Below are positions 1 through 9,146 of a stretch of DNA of 64,000 nt, piece by piece (position 1 is the first letter of the stretch; each line of letters opens with the position of its first letter). The position numbers were made by a program, and so were the translations under genes. The notes beneath the pieces are model-generated. The model was not told the origin of the DNA. It ran no database searches and saw only the letters and a program-made list of their open reading frames with translations. The DNA comes from Thermoproteota archaeon (GTDB lineage: Archaea > Thermoproteota > Thermoprotei_A > EX4484-217-1), in NCBI GenBank assembly GCA_029258915.1, contig JAPDJU010000002.1, positions 62,001 through 126,000 of the forward strand, given 5' to 3'.

Positions 1-575
1 ACCTCTATTGTCTTATTTAAATTACTGTATAATACTAGTTTCTCATTAAACTCTAAGTTAACAACCTCAACTTTACTTCTATTACCAATGAAGGTCATGT
101 TAAGCCAATGTACATGAGGTTTTTCAGCGGGAATTCTAATAGATTTATTGATCATGTTAGCTACTTGAATATTATACCAGCTTCTAGCACAATATCCACC
201 GGTTTCAGGATCTACAATAAGCCTAGATGAGTATAAGGTAATGCTAAACATGCCAACATTAGAACTAATATTTAACGTTATTTTCTCGTTACCCTTAAGT
301 GGAGGGTTAATGTTAAAAACCATTTTTAAGTAGTAACTATTGCCTTCGATGGAAGCTTTAGCGTAATATGTGTTCTCTAATAGCTGTTTAACTTCTAATG
401 CATGAACTTCGTCTTTTAACAGTTCAAAAACATGTAAAGGTTTCGCTTTTTGTGTTAAGGTTTGTTGAAGAGTACTTTCAGTTTTCTTTGAACCATAGGA
501 TAACAATACAATAACTGAAGCCGCAACTAATGTTGCAAGCAGTATTATAGCAAACATCCTTTGCTTAATCATCAT
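1..575 (-). CDS. membrane-anchored hypothetical protein, C-terminus cut by window edge
   Basis: An open frame reads leftward from tandem ATG codons at 575 and 572 and leaves the window without a stop. A strong Shine-Dalgarno run (GGGAGG) sits just upstream; its spacing fits the ATG at 572 slightly better. The N-terminus is short and basic (MIKQR), followed by one hydrophobic segment and then a hydrophilic part with several N-x-S/T sites, so the bulk is probably outside the cell behind a single membrane anchor or signal peptide. I do not recognise the domain. Function unknown. Confidence 0.65.
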   Translation of the reverse strand, partial: MMIKQRMFAIILLATLVAASVIVLLSYGSKKTESTLQQTLTQKAKPLHVFELLKDEVHALEVKQLLENTYYAKASIEGNSYYLKMVFNINPPLKGNEKITLNISSNVGMFSITLYSSRLIVDPETGGYCARSWYNIQVANMINKSIRIPAEKPHVHWLNMTFIGNRSKVEVVNLEFNEKLVLYSNLNKTIE

Positions 576-725
576 TTTCCTCCCTTAACGACATTTTACA
601 ATTCTTAAAGTTTACACGTAATATACTTTATCCTTCATTCGTATAATAACGTTCTTTGCAACACCATACTAAACATACATTATTTAAAATCAAGTTAATC
701 AAGGTCTCTTTGTTTAAAGATTCCA

Positions 726-1403
726 TTAGAATTTCTTGAGTTTAATAATCTCTCTAATAATTAGCCTTAATGCCCATGTAATGTTAGATCCTAAAAATCT
801 ATGGTTTCTTTTAATCTCAATACTGAAAGCCTCAGTAGCAGGAGGGTTGCCGAAATGTCTTATGAAGGCTCCTCCTTTAAATGGCTTATCAATTTTCACA
901 CTATAGCCTAGCTTCTTAAAGACCATGGCTACAGAATCTATTGTTTCTTTTGAAGCTGTAGTATAGTTAGCGCATGAAATACATATGTCCGGCCACTTAG
1001 TAATAGCTTTCATACCATGAATATCCACAATAACGTTAACTAGACCATTTTTAATTAGCTCTTCTACCCTACGCCATATTGGAGTTATCAGAGCATATTC
1101 TTTGTTTAAATTATAGTCAGGTATAGGAAGATTATTTACCATATCTACCTTACTTATTGTAGGTAAAATTACTCGACATTTTTCAGCTATTCCCACTTTA
1201 AATGCTATTTCACCTGTAAGAAAGTCAACAGCAGAATTTGATGTAACAATATCCTTGAACTTATCGTAGAGGCCATATTCCTTAATTCTCGCAATTACAT
1301 CTTTAAACCTATCAGAACCAAAACCATGTAAAGCAATTACTAATATAGGGTGTTTCCCCTTAACCTCTATAAACCCTTCAAGTATATCATATCTCAAAGC
1401 CAA
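726..1403 (-). CDS. N-formylglutamate amidohydrolase-like protein
   Basis: This 225-residue protein has the pattern of the N-formylglutamate amidohydrolase (FGase-like) family: an early histidine in ALHGFGSDRF, a central VDIHGM metal-site motif, and a C-terminal GGAFIRHFG followed by FSIEIKRN, matching the family's GG...vqiEi.r ending. Family members hydrolyse formyl- or acyl-amino acids using a bound metal; the substrate here is unknown. The start is a TTG at 1403 preceded by a GAGGG run. It stands alone on the minus strand with no histidine-degradation genes nearby, so a role in that pathway is not supported. Confidence 0.6.
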   Translation of the reverse strand: MALRYDILEGFIEVKGKHPILVIALHGFGSDRFKDVIARIKEYGLYDKFKDIVTSNSAVDFLTGEIAFKVGIAEKCRVILPTISKVDMVNNLPIPDYNLNKEYALITPIWRRVEELIKNGLVNVIVDIHGMKAITKWPDICISCANYTTASKETIDSVAMVFKKLGYSVKIDKPFKGGAFIRHFGNPPATEAFSIEIKRNHRFLGSNITWALRLIIREIIKLKKF

Positions 1404-1611
1404 ACAAGCCCTCTACTCTACATAATGTTTTTCACTAATTTACCGTTTAGCAATAAAAGCTTATCTACAGTGTCTATACTTAAAAGGAGAGAATAGGTAT
1501 AGATCAATAATAGATATAATTCCTACATTTGCTCAAGTAGGTATTTTAAGCAGAACACTCCTAGTAGTTACTAGCATAGTTTATTTCTAAAAGAAAAACA
1601 TAGCTTAAGAG

Positions 1612-1839
1612 ATGATATGTTTGCGAGAAGAAAAAGAGATTAAATGTCCCTATTGCGGTTTTAAAGGTAAGCCTAAAGATTTCTATTTATTATATGAAGC
1701 AGTTGTAAATGTTACGCTAACGTCTGCTGTTAAAGAAGGTAGAGAAAGACCTCCGTTACTAGTGTGTCCTAGTTGTGGTAAAGCTTTTCCCTCTTCTAAT
1801 TTCTATGATAAGTTGAGAAGGAAAATAGCAAAACGCTAA
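1612..1839 (+). CDS. small zinc-ribbon protein
   Basis: A 75-residue protein with two CxxC knuckles (CPYCGFKG near residue 13 and CPSCGKAF near residue 52), which together can bind one structural zinc. The segment between them is about 35 residues and the tail is basic (KLRRKIAKR). Such proteins often bind nucleic acid or act as adaptors, but nothing here fixes the role. It is followed after 33 bases by a secreted beta-propeller gene that appears to have its own promoter. Confidence 0.6.
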   Translation: MICLREEKEIKCPYCGFKGKPKDFYLLYEAVVNVTLTSAVKEGRERPPLLVCPSCGKAFPSSNFYDKLRRKIAKR

Positions 1840-1858
1840 AGTACAATATCCCCTTACG

Positions 1859-1869
1859 TTTATAACTTT
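1859..1869 (+). promoter_or_regulatory. TATA-like box for the downstream propeller gene
   Basis: TTTATAACTTT lies about 25-30 bases before the ATG at 1897, the usual archaeal spacing from TATA box to transcription start. This would make the downstream mRNA leaderless and supports ATG 1897 over the upstream in-frame TTG at 1873. Confidence 0.4.
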
Positions 1870-1896
1870 ATTTTGTCACTAACCATACTTTCGGAA

Positions 1897-3336
1897 ATGA
1901 GAGTATCAGCATTAGTTAGCACACTTATTGTAGCTTTAATGTTTTTCCCTATCTTAGGGGCGATTACCTTTACACTGCATGGTATAAGCAATTCCACATA
2001 TTGGTGGGGAGGTTCAAGTAACGACTATGGCTACGCTATAGCAGCAGATGTATTTGGAGATATAGTTATTGCTGGAACCACATATAGTTTCGGCATAAAT
2101 GCTCCTACAAGTTCCAATGCTTTTATAGCAAAAATAGATGGAACAACAGGCTCTATACTATGGTCTATATGGTTCGGTGGAAGCGGAGAAGATACGGTAA
2201 ACGACATAGTAGCCGATGGTTATGGTAATATTTATGTTGTAGGAAATACTACTTCATACTCTAATGGTGGATGGGATGGCTACATACTAAAGATAGATAC
2301 CAACGGCCAAGTATTATGGAGCAGATATTGGGGAAGTAGTTATGATGAATCAGCAGAAGCTGTGACTATAGATAATACAGACAATGTATATGTTACAGGC
2401 TATGTTAAAGGACCAACATTGTATGGCAACGATATATATGTTTTCAAAACGGATAGTGACGGCAATGTATTATGGAGTAAGCTTTATCGTACGGAAGCTA
2501 ATGAGGTAGTTTACGATATAGTGTTTTCTAATGGGATATTATATGCTGTAGGTTATAGAGAATATCAGCAATCAAGTACTAGATGTATCATTTTAAAACT
2601 GTTTAGTAACGGAACAGTTTCTGAAAACAAGTATGTTGGAGGATACTCCGAAGTAGGCAAAGGAATAGCTCTAGATAGTAATGGTAACATTTACGTTATA
2701 GGTTCTTCAACATATTACACTTCAGCTCTGAGCGACATTATAGTGTTTAAAATAAGCTCTACGAGCGCCCTAGAATGGTTCATATCATTAGATTATTCAT
2801 TAAATAATGATTTTGGCGAGAGCATAGTGGTAGATGGTAGTGGTAACATATATGTTGTAGGCTATGGTGTAAGCAGTCAAGGGAACTCCGACATTATTAT
2901 AGCTAAAATAGACAATGCTGGAAACGTAGAATGGTTTAGAACATGGAGTAGCTCAGGTGTAGATAAAGGATTTGGCATAGATCTTTTAAATGACAATGTT
3001 TTAACTTTAGGTTTCTCAAACAACCTTGCTGGAACAGTAGAGTATCCAAGCTTTGAAACAGGAAGCCATCAGCCTTCAGTAAATGAGGAAGAATCATTCA
3101 CTATAGCTACAGGCTATGGGCTAGAATCAATACAGGTAACTAAAGGAACGAACTGGGATACGATATCTGAGGAAGAATTAGAACTTTTAGGTTTTAATGC
3201 TGTTCTTTTAAGCTTAGGTGGAACAGGGGAACCTAAGCCTGTACCGGAATTTTCGCTATTAACATTAATAATAGTTATGTTAGTAATAATCTTAATGATG
3301 TCTGCTAATAGTTTAAGGAAGATCATTCTAAAATAA
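1897..3336 (+). CDS. secreted/anchored beta-propeller (SBBP-type repeat) protein
   Basis: The protein has an N-terminal hydrophobic signal segment (MRVSALVSTLIVALMFF), then at least six repeats containing motifs such as GNIYVVG and DIIVFKI, each followed by an LEW or VLWS strand. This is the seven-bladed-propeller pattern of SBBP/PQQ-like repeats. It ends with PVPEFSLLTL, a hydrophobic stretch and basic residues (LRKIILK), resembling archaeal PEF-type sorting tails that anchor surface proteins. It is probably displayed on the cell surface; its ligand is unknown. An in-frame TTG at 1873 is an alternative start, but the TATA-like box favours the leaderless ATG. Confidence 0.7.
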   Translation: MRVSALVSTLIVALMFFPILGAITFTLHGISNSTYWWGGSSNDYGYAIAADVFGDIVIAGTTYSFGINAPTSSNAFIAKIDGTTGSILWSIWFGGSGEDTVNDIVADGYGNIYVVGNTTSYSNGGWDGYILKIDTNGQVLWSRYWGSSYDESAEAVTIDNTDNVYVTGYVKGPTLYGNDIYVFKTDSDGNVLWSKLYRTEANEVVYDIVFSNGILYAVGYREYQQSSTRCIILKLFSNGTVSENKYVGGYSEVGKGIALDSNGNIYVIGSSTYYTSALSDIIVFKISSTSALEWFISLDYSLNNDFGESIVVDGSGNIYVVGYGVSSQGNSDIIIAKIDNAGNVEWFRTWSSSGVDKGFGIDLLNDNVLTLGFSNNLAGTVEYPSFETGSHQPSVNEEESFTIATGYGLESIQVTKGTNWDTISEEELELLGFNAVLLSLGGTGEPKPVPEFSLLTLIIVMLVIILMMSANSLRKIILK

Positions 3337-3357
3337 CTCTTTATCAAATATTTTTAC

Positions 3358-4197
3358 TTAGTAAGGAGTGCAGTGTTTGCTTAGTATTTTATTTATCTCT
3401 TCCTCTAATTCCTTATATTCTAGTATAGAACATCTTTCAGTGTTCCAAGTAGTACGCAAGTATTTTCCTTTGTAAAGAATTTCTGCTATTTTTAGCTCTA
3501 ACTTAAGGGGTTTATCTAGGTAAGCTTCTACTTTAAGTGCTTCTTCATAGCCCGAAATAAGTGCTTCAATGACTTCTCTCATAGAAGCCTTCGTTTTAAG
3601 CAAATCATTTAAATTGGCTACCCTATATTTTACTGGATTTATTTTTCTAGTGAACGGTTTATTCTTAGGTATTTTCAGCAACTCCCTCAACATGTTTAGG
3701 TTAGCATTTACGAGTAGGGAGCCATGTAGAAATAATATGTTCCAGAATAGGGTTGCAGCTGTGCCTGAAACCTTTCCGTTTTCGACAACAATGTCATTTA
3801 TGTTTTCTACATAAGGGTTTACACCTAATTTCTTTAAGGCTATTAATACTCCACTTAAAAGCTTAGAGTAAATGTAATCTATTGGTTTTTCAATTTTTTC
3901 TTCAGGCTTAACCACTATTGAGTAGTTTACGTTGCCAAGATCATGGTATACTGCGCCGCCGCCGGTAAATCTACGGATAATAGGTACTTTGAATTTCCTA
4001 GCTAATTCCACGTTCACTTCGTCTGCTACATTTCTAAGATAACCTACGACTATGGCTTCACTATTCCTCCAAATTCTTAGACAATCATCTTTAACAATAC
4101 CTGCAGCTCTAACTCTAACAAAAGCTTCTTCAAAAGCCATATTGAACCATGGATCATCAGGTGTTTCGAAAAGCAATACTCTTAGACGCTTCAACAT
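3358..4197 (-). CDS. lplA: lipoate-protein ligase A family protein (copy 1)
   Basis: A 279-residue ligase of the biotin/lipoate transferase fold. Recognisable elements are RRFTGGGAVYHD (the family's R-R-x-[TS]-G-G-G-x-V-[YW]-H motif), NDIVVENGKVSG with the catalytic lysine in GKVSG, and HGSLLVN. The family activates lipoate or octanoate with ATP and transfers it to a lysine of lipoyl domains. I start at ATG 4197, preceded by GTGAGG at suitable spacing, rather than the upstream ATG 4233. About 80 C-terminal residues follow the catalytic core and could act as an accessory domain. A second, shorter family member lies at 49290. Confidence 0.8.
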   Translation of the reverse strand: MLKRLRVLLFETPDDPWFNMAFEEAFVRVRAAGIVKDDCLRIWRNSEAIVVGYLRNVADEVNVELARKFKVPIIRRFTGGGAVYHDLGNVNYSIVVKPEEKIEKPIDYIYSKLLSGVLIALKKLGVNPYVENINDIVVENGKVSGTAATLFWNILFLHGSLLVNANLNMLRELLKIPKNKPFTRKINPVKYRVANLNDLLKTKASMREVIEALISGYEEALKVEAYLDKPLKLELKIAEILYKGKYLRTTWNTERCSILEYKELEEEINKILSKHCTPY

Positions 4198-4341
4198 AAT
4201 TAACCTCACAGCATAAAATTGTATAGTATTCATTTAAGTTTTCTTCATAACCTTAGCCTAGGCGCTTAAAGGATGAAGAGAAATAGAAGCATTTATAACC
4301 ATGGAATATAGGAGACTTTAAATGGACTTAAGACACCTTAT

Positions 4342-4644
4342 ATGCCTAACGAATATGTTCAGAGACTGTGGGTAATGTTTAAAATTATGTTGTCAAAACA
4401 TGCCAAGTTAAGAATGAAAGAACGTAACATAAAAGAGGAAGACATTTATGATGCTTCATATAATCCTGTTCAACTTGTTTATGATTCATGGAACGATGTT
4501 TATATTGCAGTTTCTATGAAAGGTATTGCCGTTGTTTATACTTTAAGAGGGAACGTAGTAGAAATATTAACTGTTCTTGGTAAGAAAGAATACAATGCGT
4601 TAATGTCTAAGTTTAAAAATGGAAGATACAAGGTAATAATTTAA
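4342..4644 (+). CDS. DUF4258-like small protein
   Basis: A protein of up to 100 residues whose core begins SKHAKLRMKERNI and continues with a predicted beta-rich segment (YIAVSMKGIAVVYTL, VVEILTVLG). The opening H-A-x-x-R-M-x-E-R is typical of DUF4258, a RelE-like fold often seen near toxin-antitoxin genes. No antitoxin partner is adjacent, so a toxin role is only possible. ATG 4342 is the longest start; ATG 4387 would begin closer to the conserved core. Confidence 0.5.
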   Translation: MPNEYVQRLWVMFKIMLSKHAKLRMKERNIKEEDIYDASYNPVQLVYDSWNDVYIAVSMKGIAVVYTLRGNVVEILTVLGKKEYNALMSKFKNGRYKVII

Positions 4645-4655
4645 TTAACTTAGCT

Positions 4656-5051
4656 TCAGGAGAGCGTAAAGCCGAGCATCATACCTTTTGGTTTTCTAAG
4701 TGTTTCACCTATAAGTATTTCAGTTACTAAATAAATGACATCTAATAATTCTTTTGCGTTAGTGTTAGATTCAGCAGACATAGAGTTAGGATATATTTCG
4801 AAGGTAAAGATACTGTTTTCTCTTGTTTCAAACGAAATATAGGTCATGGGGTATTGTTTTTCATCATAAATCATTAATCCTCCAGCATACTTGAAACACT
4901 TGAATACTCCTAATTTGTTTTCTAATATTTCCTTCAGTTTTTCTTTAAACTTAGTTATGTGGGAAATTAGCTTTTTATATTCATCGTTTTCAAATTCAAT
5001 TATGCCGTATGATCTCGTTAAATCTTTAAACTCATAAATACTTAGCTTCAT
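4656..5051 (-). CDS. hypothetical protein
   Basis: A 131-residue soluble protein converging on the DUF4258-like gene. It starts with ATG 5051 and shows mixed alpha/beta character: a charged helix around residues 30-45 (FKEKLKEILENKL), then strands. There is no signal peptide and no recognised motif. I do not recognise the family. Reading-frame quality and amino-acid composition resemble the neighbouring genes, so I regard it as real. Confidence 0.45.
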   Translation of the reverse strand: MKLSIYEFKDLTRSYGIIEFENDEYKKLISHITKFKEKLKEILENKLGVFKCFKYAGGLMIYDEKQYPMTYISFETRENSIFTFEIYPNSMSAESNTNAKELLDVIYLVTEILIGETLRKPKGMMLGFTLS

Positions 5052-5417
5052 CGAAACACACAGTTAAGTATATTTTACCGTAATTTCTTAACCTTTCCTA
5101 AATGCACTTAGAAGAATAAATAACTGAGACTATGTTAAAACATAGGAGCGTATTTAGGCTCCTAACGTGTTTAAGAAGTTGTATTGTTTTAGAGAATACA
5201 TCAAAACTGAAGGAGAAGTATTTTAAGCTGTTTAAGAAGTATGATGTAAAAGCAAAGTTTTTTACATCAAATGATGAAAGATTCAAGTATAAGTATCTTT
5301 ATAATTTTAATCGTTTGATGTAATATTGTTTCGTAGGTTTTAAACATCTAGTTTAAAGCGAAGTAAGTTAAGAATTTAGTTTAGAATAACATACTTCTAC
5401 ACGAGGGATAAAGTTAT
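5052..5417. other. intergenic stretch ahead of the BMP transporter
   Basis: No convincing gene. A basic 63-codon frame at 5132-5323 (+) and an overlapping frame on the other strand have no motif. The right part must hold the promoter of the BMP operon; GAGGG before ATG 5418 is its likely ribosome-binding site. Confidence 0.4.
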
Positions 5418-6449
5418 ATGGCAGCTATTCCACGAAAGCTAGCTGTTATCATTATTGTAGCTATAATAGTTGCTGGAGTTATTGGATGGGCTTTAGGAGC
5501 TTTAACAAGGCCTACTCCCTCACCAACACCTAAGAGAATTAAAATGGCTTTCATATTTCCTGGGAGTATAACTGATACTGCATGGAATGAAGCTGGATAT
5601 AGAGCTATGGAAGCTTTTAGGGGTAAGCATCCTGAAGTAGAAGTTGCATGGGTACAAGGGGTTTACGATCCTGCTGCAATAGAGCCAACTATTAGAAGCT
5701 ATTGTGAACAAGGATACAACTTAATTGTTGGCGTTGGCTTTCAATATGGAGAACCTATGGCTAAACTTTCTGAAGAATACCCTAACGTATACTTCTTAGC
5801 TATTGCTGGTGCACCCCAATATGTTGGCCCTAGAGTTAGTGTAGCTGATGTCAGAACAGATCAAAGCGGATTTATTGTAAGTTATTTAGCAGTTAAAATG
5901 TCTAAGTCTAAACATGTAGCTTTCGTTGCAGGCATGGCTGTTGCAGAGCTTTCTCGTAGCGAAATAGGTCAGAGAAAAGGAATAGAGTATGCAGGATACG
6001 ATCCTGATGCAGCGCTCCATGTACATTACGTAGGAGACTTCCATGATGTGCCAGGAGCGAAAATGGCAACAACAGCTCTTATAGAAGAGCATGGCGTTGA
6101 TGTAGTTAAAGCTATGGGTGACGGCGTCCAATTGGGAGCAATATCTGCTGCTAAAGAAAAAGGAGTATATGCCATGATGAGCGGCACATATCATCCAGAA
6201 ATATATCCTGAAGGAATGCTAATGTATGAAGTATGGCACTGGGAAATAGTGTTTGAAGAATGGTATAATGACTATGTAGCAGGGAAGTTGGAAAAGGAAG
6301 GAGGAAAGGTATACTGGCTTAGCCTTGAAAACGGAGGATTAGAAATAATTCTTGGCGGAGGCTTAGTACCTCCAGAATTACAGAAGGAGATACAAACACT
6401 AATAGAGAAGATTAAAGCTGGGGAAATAGATACAGGGTTTAAACCATAA
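5418..6449 (+). CDS. BMP-family ABC transporter substrate-binding protein
   Basis: A 343-residue protein with an N-terminal hydrophobic anchor (residues 8-30) and a proline/threonine linker (RPTPSPTPK), typical of archaeal binding proteins tethered to the membrane. The body has the BMP/PnrA pattern: FIFPGSITDTAWN (the family's G.i.D.sfN element), then ADVRTDQSGF and VKAMGDGVQLGAI. BMP proteins mostly bind purine nucleosides. It heads an operon with one duplicated ATPase and two permeases (6517-10079), so the whole importer is encoded here. The exact ligand cannot be read from sequence alone. Confidence 0.85.
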   Translation: MAAIPRKLAVIIIVAIIVAGVIGWALGALTRPTPSPTPKRIKMAFIFPGSITDTAWNEAGYRAMEAFRGKHPEVEVAWVQGVYDPAAIEPTIRSYCEQGYNLIVGVGFQYGEPMAKLSEEYPNVYFLAIAGAPQYVGPRVSVADVRTDQSGFIVSYLAVKMSKSKHVAFVAGMAVAELSRSEIGQRKGIEYAGYDPDAALHVHYVGDFHDVPGAKMATTALIEEHGVDVVKAMGDGVQLGAISAAKEKGVYAMMSGTYHPEIYPEGMLMYEVWHWEIVFEEWYNDYVAGKLEKEGGKVYWLSLENGGLEIILGGGLVPPELQKEIQTLIEKIKAGEIDTGFKP

Positions 6450-6516
6450 AAACTATAAATTATCTTTTTCTCTATAGTCCTAGAAACCATAGGGAGTTTA
6501 TGGGGATTAATAGTTT

Positions 6517-8085
6517 ATGGAGAAACCAATAGTATCTATGAGGAATATAGTTAAAAGATTTCCTGGCGTAGTGGCTAATGACCATATAGACCTTGACGTT
6601 TTCAAGGGAGAAGTCTTAGCTCTTCTCGGGGAGAATGGTGCCGGTAAAACAACGCTAATGAACATACTTTATGGCCTATACAGAGCTGACAAAGGAGAAA
6701 TATACATCGACGGTAAAAATGTCTATTTTAAATCACCTAAAGATGCTATTGCACATGGCATAGGTATGGTTCATCAGCAATTTATGCTTATAGATGAACT
6801 TTCTGTTGTCGAAAATATAATGTTAGGCCTTAAAGAATACGGTTTAGTCTTAGACCTTAAAGAAGCAGTTAAGAAAATAAATAAGCTAGCACGAGAAATG
6901 GGATTTAAAATAGATCCGTGGCAGAAAGTATGGCAGCTTTCAGCAGGTGAAAAACAAAGAGTAGAAATTTTAAAAGCTATTTTCAGAAACGTTAAAGTCT
7001 TAATCTTGGATGAACCTACATCCGTTTTAACACCTCAAGAAACAAGAGAGCTGTTTAAGATCATAAAGAAACTTATAGCTAACAATATAGCAGTAATATT
7101 TATCTCGCATAAGCTACATGAAGTTATGGAAATTGCTGATAAAATAGTTGTTTTAAGAAAAGGTAAGGTTGTAGGCAAACTCAGCAGGGAACAAGCTACA
7201 CCACAATTGCTAGCAAAACTTATGGTTGGAAGAGAAGTTTTCTTAGAAATAACCAAGAGACCTAAGAAACCAGGCCATGTTGTTTTAGAGGTCAAGAATC
7301 TTAAAGCATTAAGTGATAAAGGTGTTTTAGCGTTAAAGGGGATATCGTTTAAGGTTAGAGCAGGCGAAATTGCCGGTATTGCAGGAGTTGCTGGTAACGG
7401 GCAGAAAGAACTTGCTGAAGTAATTTATGGTTTAAGAAAACCATTAGAAGGTAAAATATATCTCTTTGGTAAAGATGTAACCCATAAAGATATTTATGAA
7501 CGTATAAGAATAGGTATTTCACTAATACCTGAAAACAGGTTAGGTTTAGGTATAGTTGGAGAATTTTCTGTCGCTGAAAACCTTATTTTGGAAAGAATAG
7601 ATGAACAACCATTTTCCCTAAACATACCATTGCTTTCTAGGCTGAATATCAAGAAAATTAATGATCAAATGCTTTTAAAATACTCCAGGGAGCTTATAGA
7701 AAAATTTAGCATAGTAACACCATCACCTTTCGCTAAAGCTAAAACACTGTCTGGAGGTAATATTCAAAGACTTATCTTAGCTAGGGAGTTAGGGAGAAAA
7801 CCTGGTTTCATAATAGCTGAAGAACCAACTGCAGGACTTGATGTTAGTGCAACAGAATATGTTAGAAAATTATTATTAGAAATGAGAGAGCAGGGATACA
7901 GTATTTTACTTATTTCAGGCGACCTATCTGAAGTTCTATCCTTAAGTGATAAAGTTATGGTTATGTATGAAGGTGAAATAGTGGGTGCTTTTAGACCTGA
8001 AAAGGTCAGTTTAGATGATGTGGGGTTAATGATGACAGGTGTGAAAAGAATGCCTAGAGAGGTGATTGAGAAAATATGGGACTAG
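6517..8085 (+). CDS. ABC transporter ATP-binding protein, duplicated domain, BMP/nucleoside type
   Basis: A 522-residue protein with two ABC domains. The first has Walker A GENGAGKTT, signature LSAGEKQR and Walker B LILDEPTSVL. The second has a degenerate P-loop (GVAGNGQKE), signature LSGGNIQR and FIIAEEPTAGLD. One intact and one degenerate P-loop is standard for the ribose/YufO/BMP class. It powers nucleoside-like uptake with the two permeases that follow. Its 3' end overlaps the next gene by about 10 bases, indicating co-transcription and coupled translation. Confidence 0.88.
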   Translation: MEKPIVSMRNIVKRFPGVVANDHIDLDVFKGEVLALLGENGAGKTTLMNILYGLYRADKGEIYIDGKNVYFKSPKDAIAHGIGMVHQQFMLIDELSVVENIMLGLKEYGLVLDLKEAVKKINKLAREMGFKIDPWQKVWQLSAGEKQRVEILKAIFRNVKVLILDEPTSVLTPQETRELFKIIKKLIANNIAVIFISHKLHEVMEIADKIVVLRKGKVVGKLSREQATPQLLAKLMVGREVFLEITKRPKKPGHVVLEVKNLKALSDKGVLALKGISFKVRAGEIAGIAGVAGNGQKELAEVIYGLRKPLEGKIYLFGKDVTHKDIYERIRIGISLIPENRLGLGIVGEFSVAENLILERIDEQPFSLNIPLLSRLNIKKINDQMLLKYSRELIEKFSIVTPSPFAKAKTLSGGNIQRLILARELGRKPGFIIAEEPTAGLDVSATEYVRKLLLEMREQGYSILLISGDLSEVLSLSDKVMVMYEGEIVGAFRPEKVSLDDVGLMMTGVKRMPREVIEKIWD

Positions 8086-9137
8086 AAATAAAGTTTATCG
8101 AGAGAGAATTACATCCTATAATGTACATTATTGTACCATTGGGAGCATTTTCGCTAGCGTTTCTTTGCGGAGGCGTTTTAATGTCATGGGCTGGTGTAAA
8201 CCCTATTTCTGGTTATGAAGCATTTATTTCTGGCGCTATAGGTTCCCCTGTAAAGTTTGCAGATACTCTTGTCAGAACTACGTCTTTTCTTCTCATGGGT
8301 GTAGGTTTAGCATTTGCATTAAGGGCCAGGGTATTTAATATCGGTGCTGAAGGACAATACATCATGGGAGCTATTGTAGGAACATGGGTTGCTTTACTGC
8401 TTCAAGAAAATCTTCCACCATCAATAACCATTATTGCATCCTTAACCATGGCTATGATTATTGGCGGGTTGTGGGCAGGATTTGCAGGGTATTTAAAGGC
8501 AACACTAGGAATAAATGAAGTAGTACTAACAGTTATTATGAATTGGCTTGCTTTCAAACTTCTCCAATGGCTTTTAAGAGGCCCTCTGAAAAACCCTCTT
8601 TCAGAAATGTGGCCTATGTCTCCTCCTATTCAAGCTAAAATACCTGTGATAATTTCCGGAACAAGGCTTCACTTAGGCTTCATATTAGCAGTATTAATAG
8701 CTATCGGAGGCTACTTCCTAATGTTTAAAACAAACTATGGCTTTAAACTTAGAGTTGCAGGTATGAACCCTGATGCAGCAAAATATGCAGGATATGATGT
8801 TAGAAAAATAATAATTTCTAGTATGATCTTAAGTGGCAGCTTAGCAGGGCTTGCTGGAGCTATAGAAGTTCTAGCAGTATATCATTTCCTATATGAAGGT
8901 ATTTCAATAGGTTTAGGATATACTTCAATAATAGTTGCTTTAGTAGGTAAGTTGCATCCATTAGCTATAATACCTTCTGCATTAATGTTTGGAGCACTAT
9001 ACAATGGCGTAGTATATTTGCAATCAGCATTAGGAGTTTCATATACGTTATCTAAAGCAATGGAAGGTATGATTTATCTTTTCGTTCTTATTTCCGAGGT
9101 ATTCTTGAAATATAAAATAAGAATTATTAGGAGATGA
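8076..9137 (+). CDS. BMP-type ABC transporter permease 1
   Basis: A 353-residue polytopic membrane protein of the branched-chain-type permease family (BPD_transp_2), with the conserved FNIGAEGQYIMGA segment near residue 90 and GLAGAIEVLAVYH near residue 265. It resembles YufP/NupP-type permeases that pair with BMP binding proteins. It overlaps the ATPase gene upstream and is followed after 9 bases by the second permease, so the two probably form the heterodimeric channel. Confidence 0.85.
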   Translation: MGLEIKFIERELHPIMYIIVPLGAFSLAFLCGGVLMSWAGVNPISGYEAFISGAIGSPVKFADTLVRTTSFLLMGVGLAFALRARVFNIGAEGQYIMGAIVGTWVALLLQENLPPSITIIASLTMAMIIGGLWAGFAGYLKATLGINEVVLTVIMNWLAFKLLQWLLRGPLKNPLSEMWPMSPPIQAKIPVIISGTRLHLGFILAVLIAIGGYFLMFKTNYGFKLRVAGMNPDAAKYAGYDVRKIIISSMILSGSLAGLAGAIEVLAVYHFLYEGISIGLGYTSIIVALVGKLHPLAIIPSALMFGALYNGVVYLQSALGVSYTLSKAMEGMIYLFVLISEVFLKYKIRIIRR

Positions 9138-9146
9138 TATGCTACA

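Noticed and set aside
5098-5323. Two overlapping small frames on opposite strands
   Set aside because: Basic, low-complexity translations with no motif or good ribosome-binding site; treated as non-coding.
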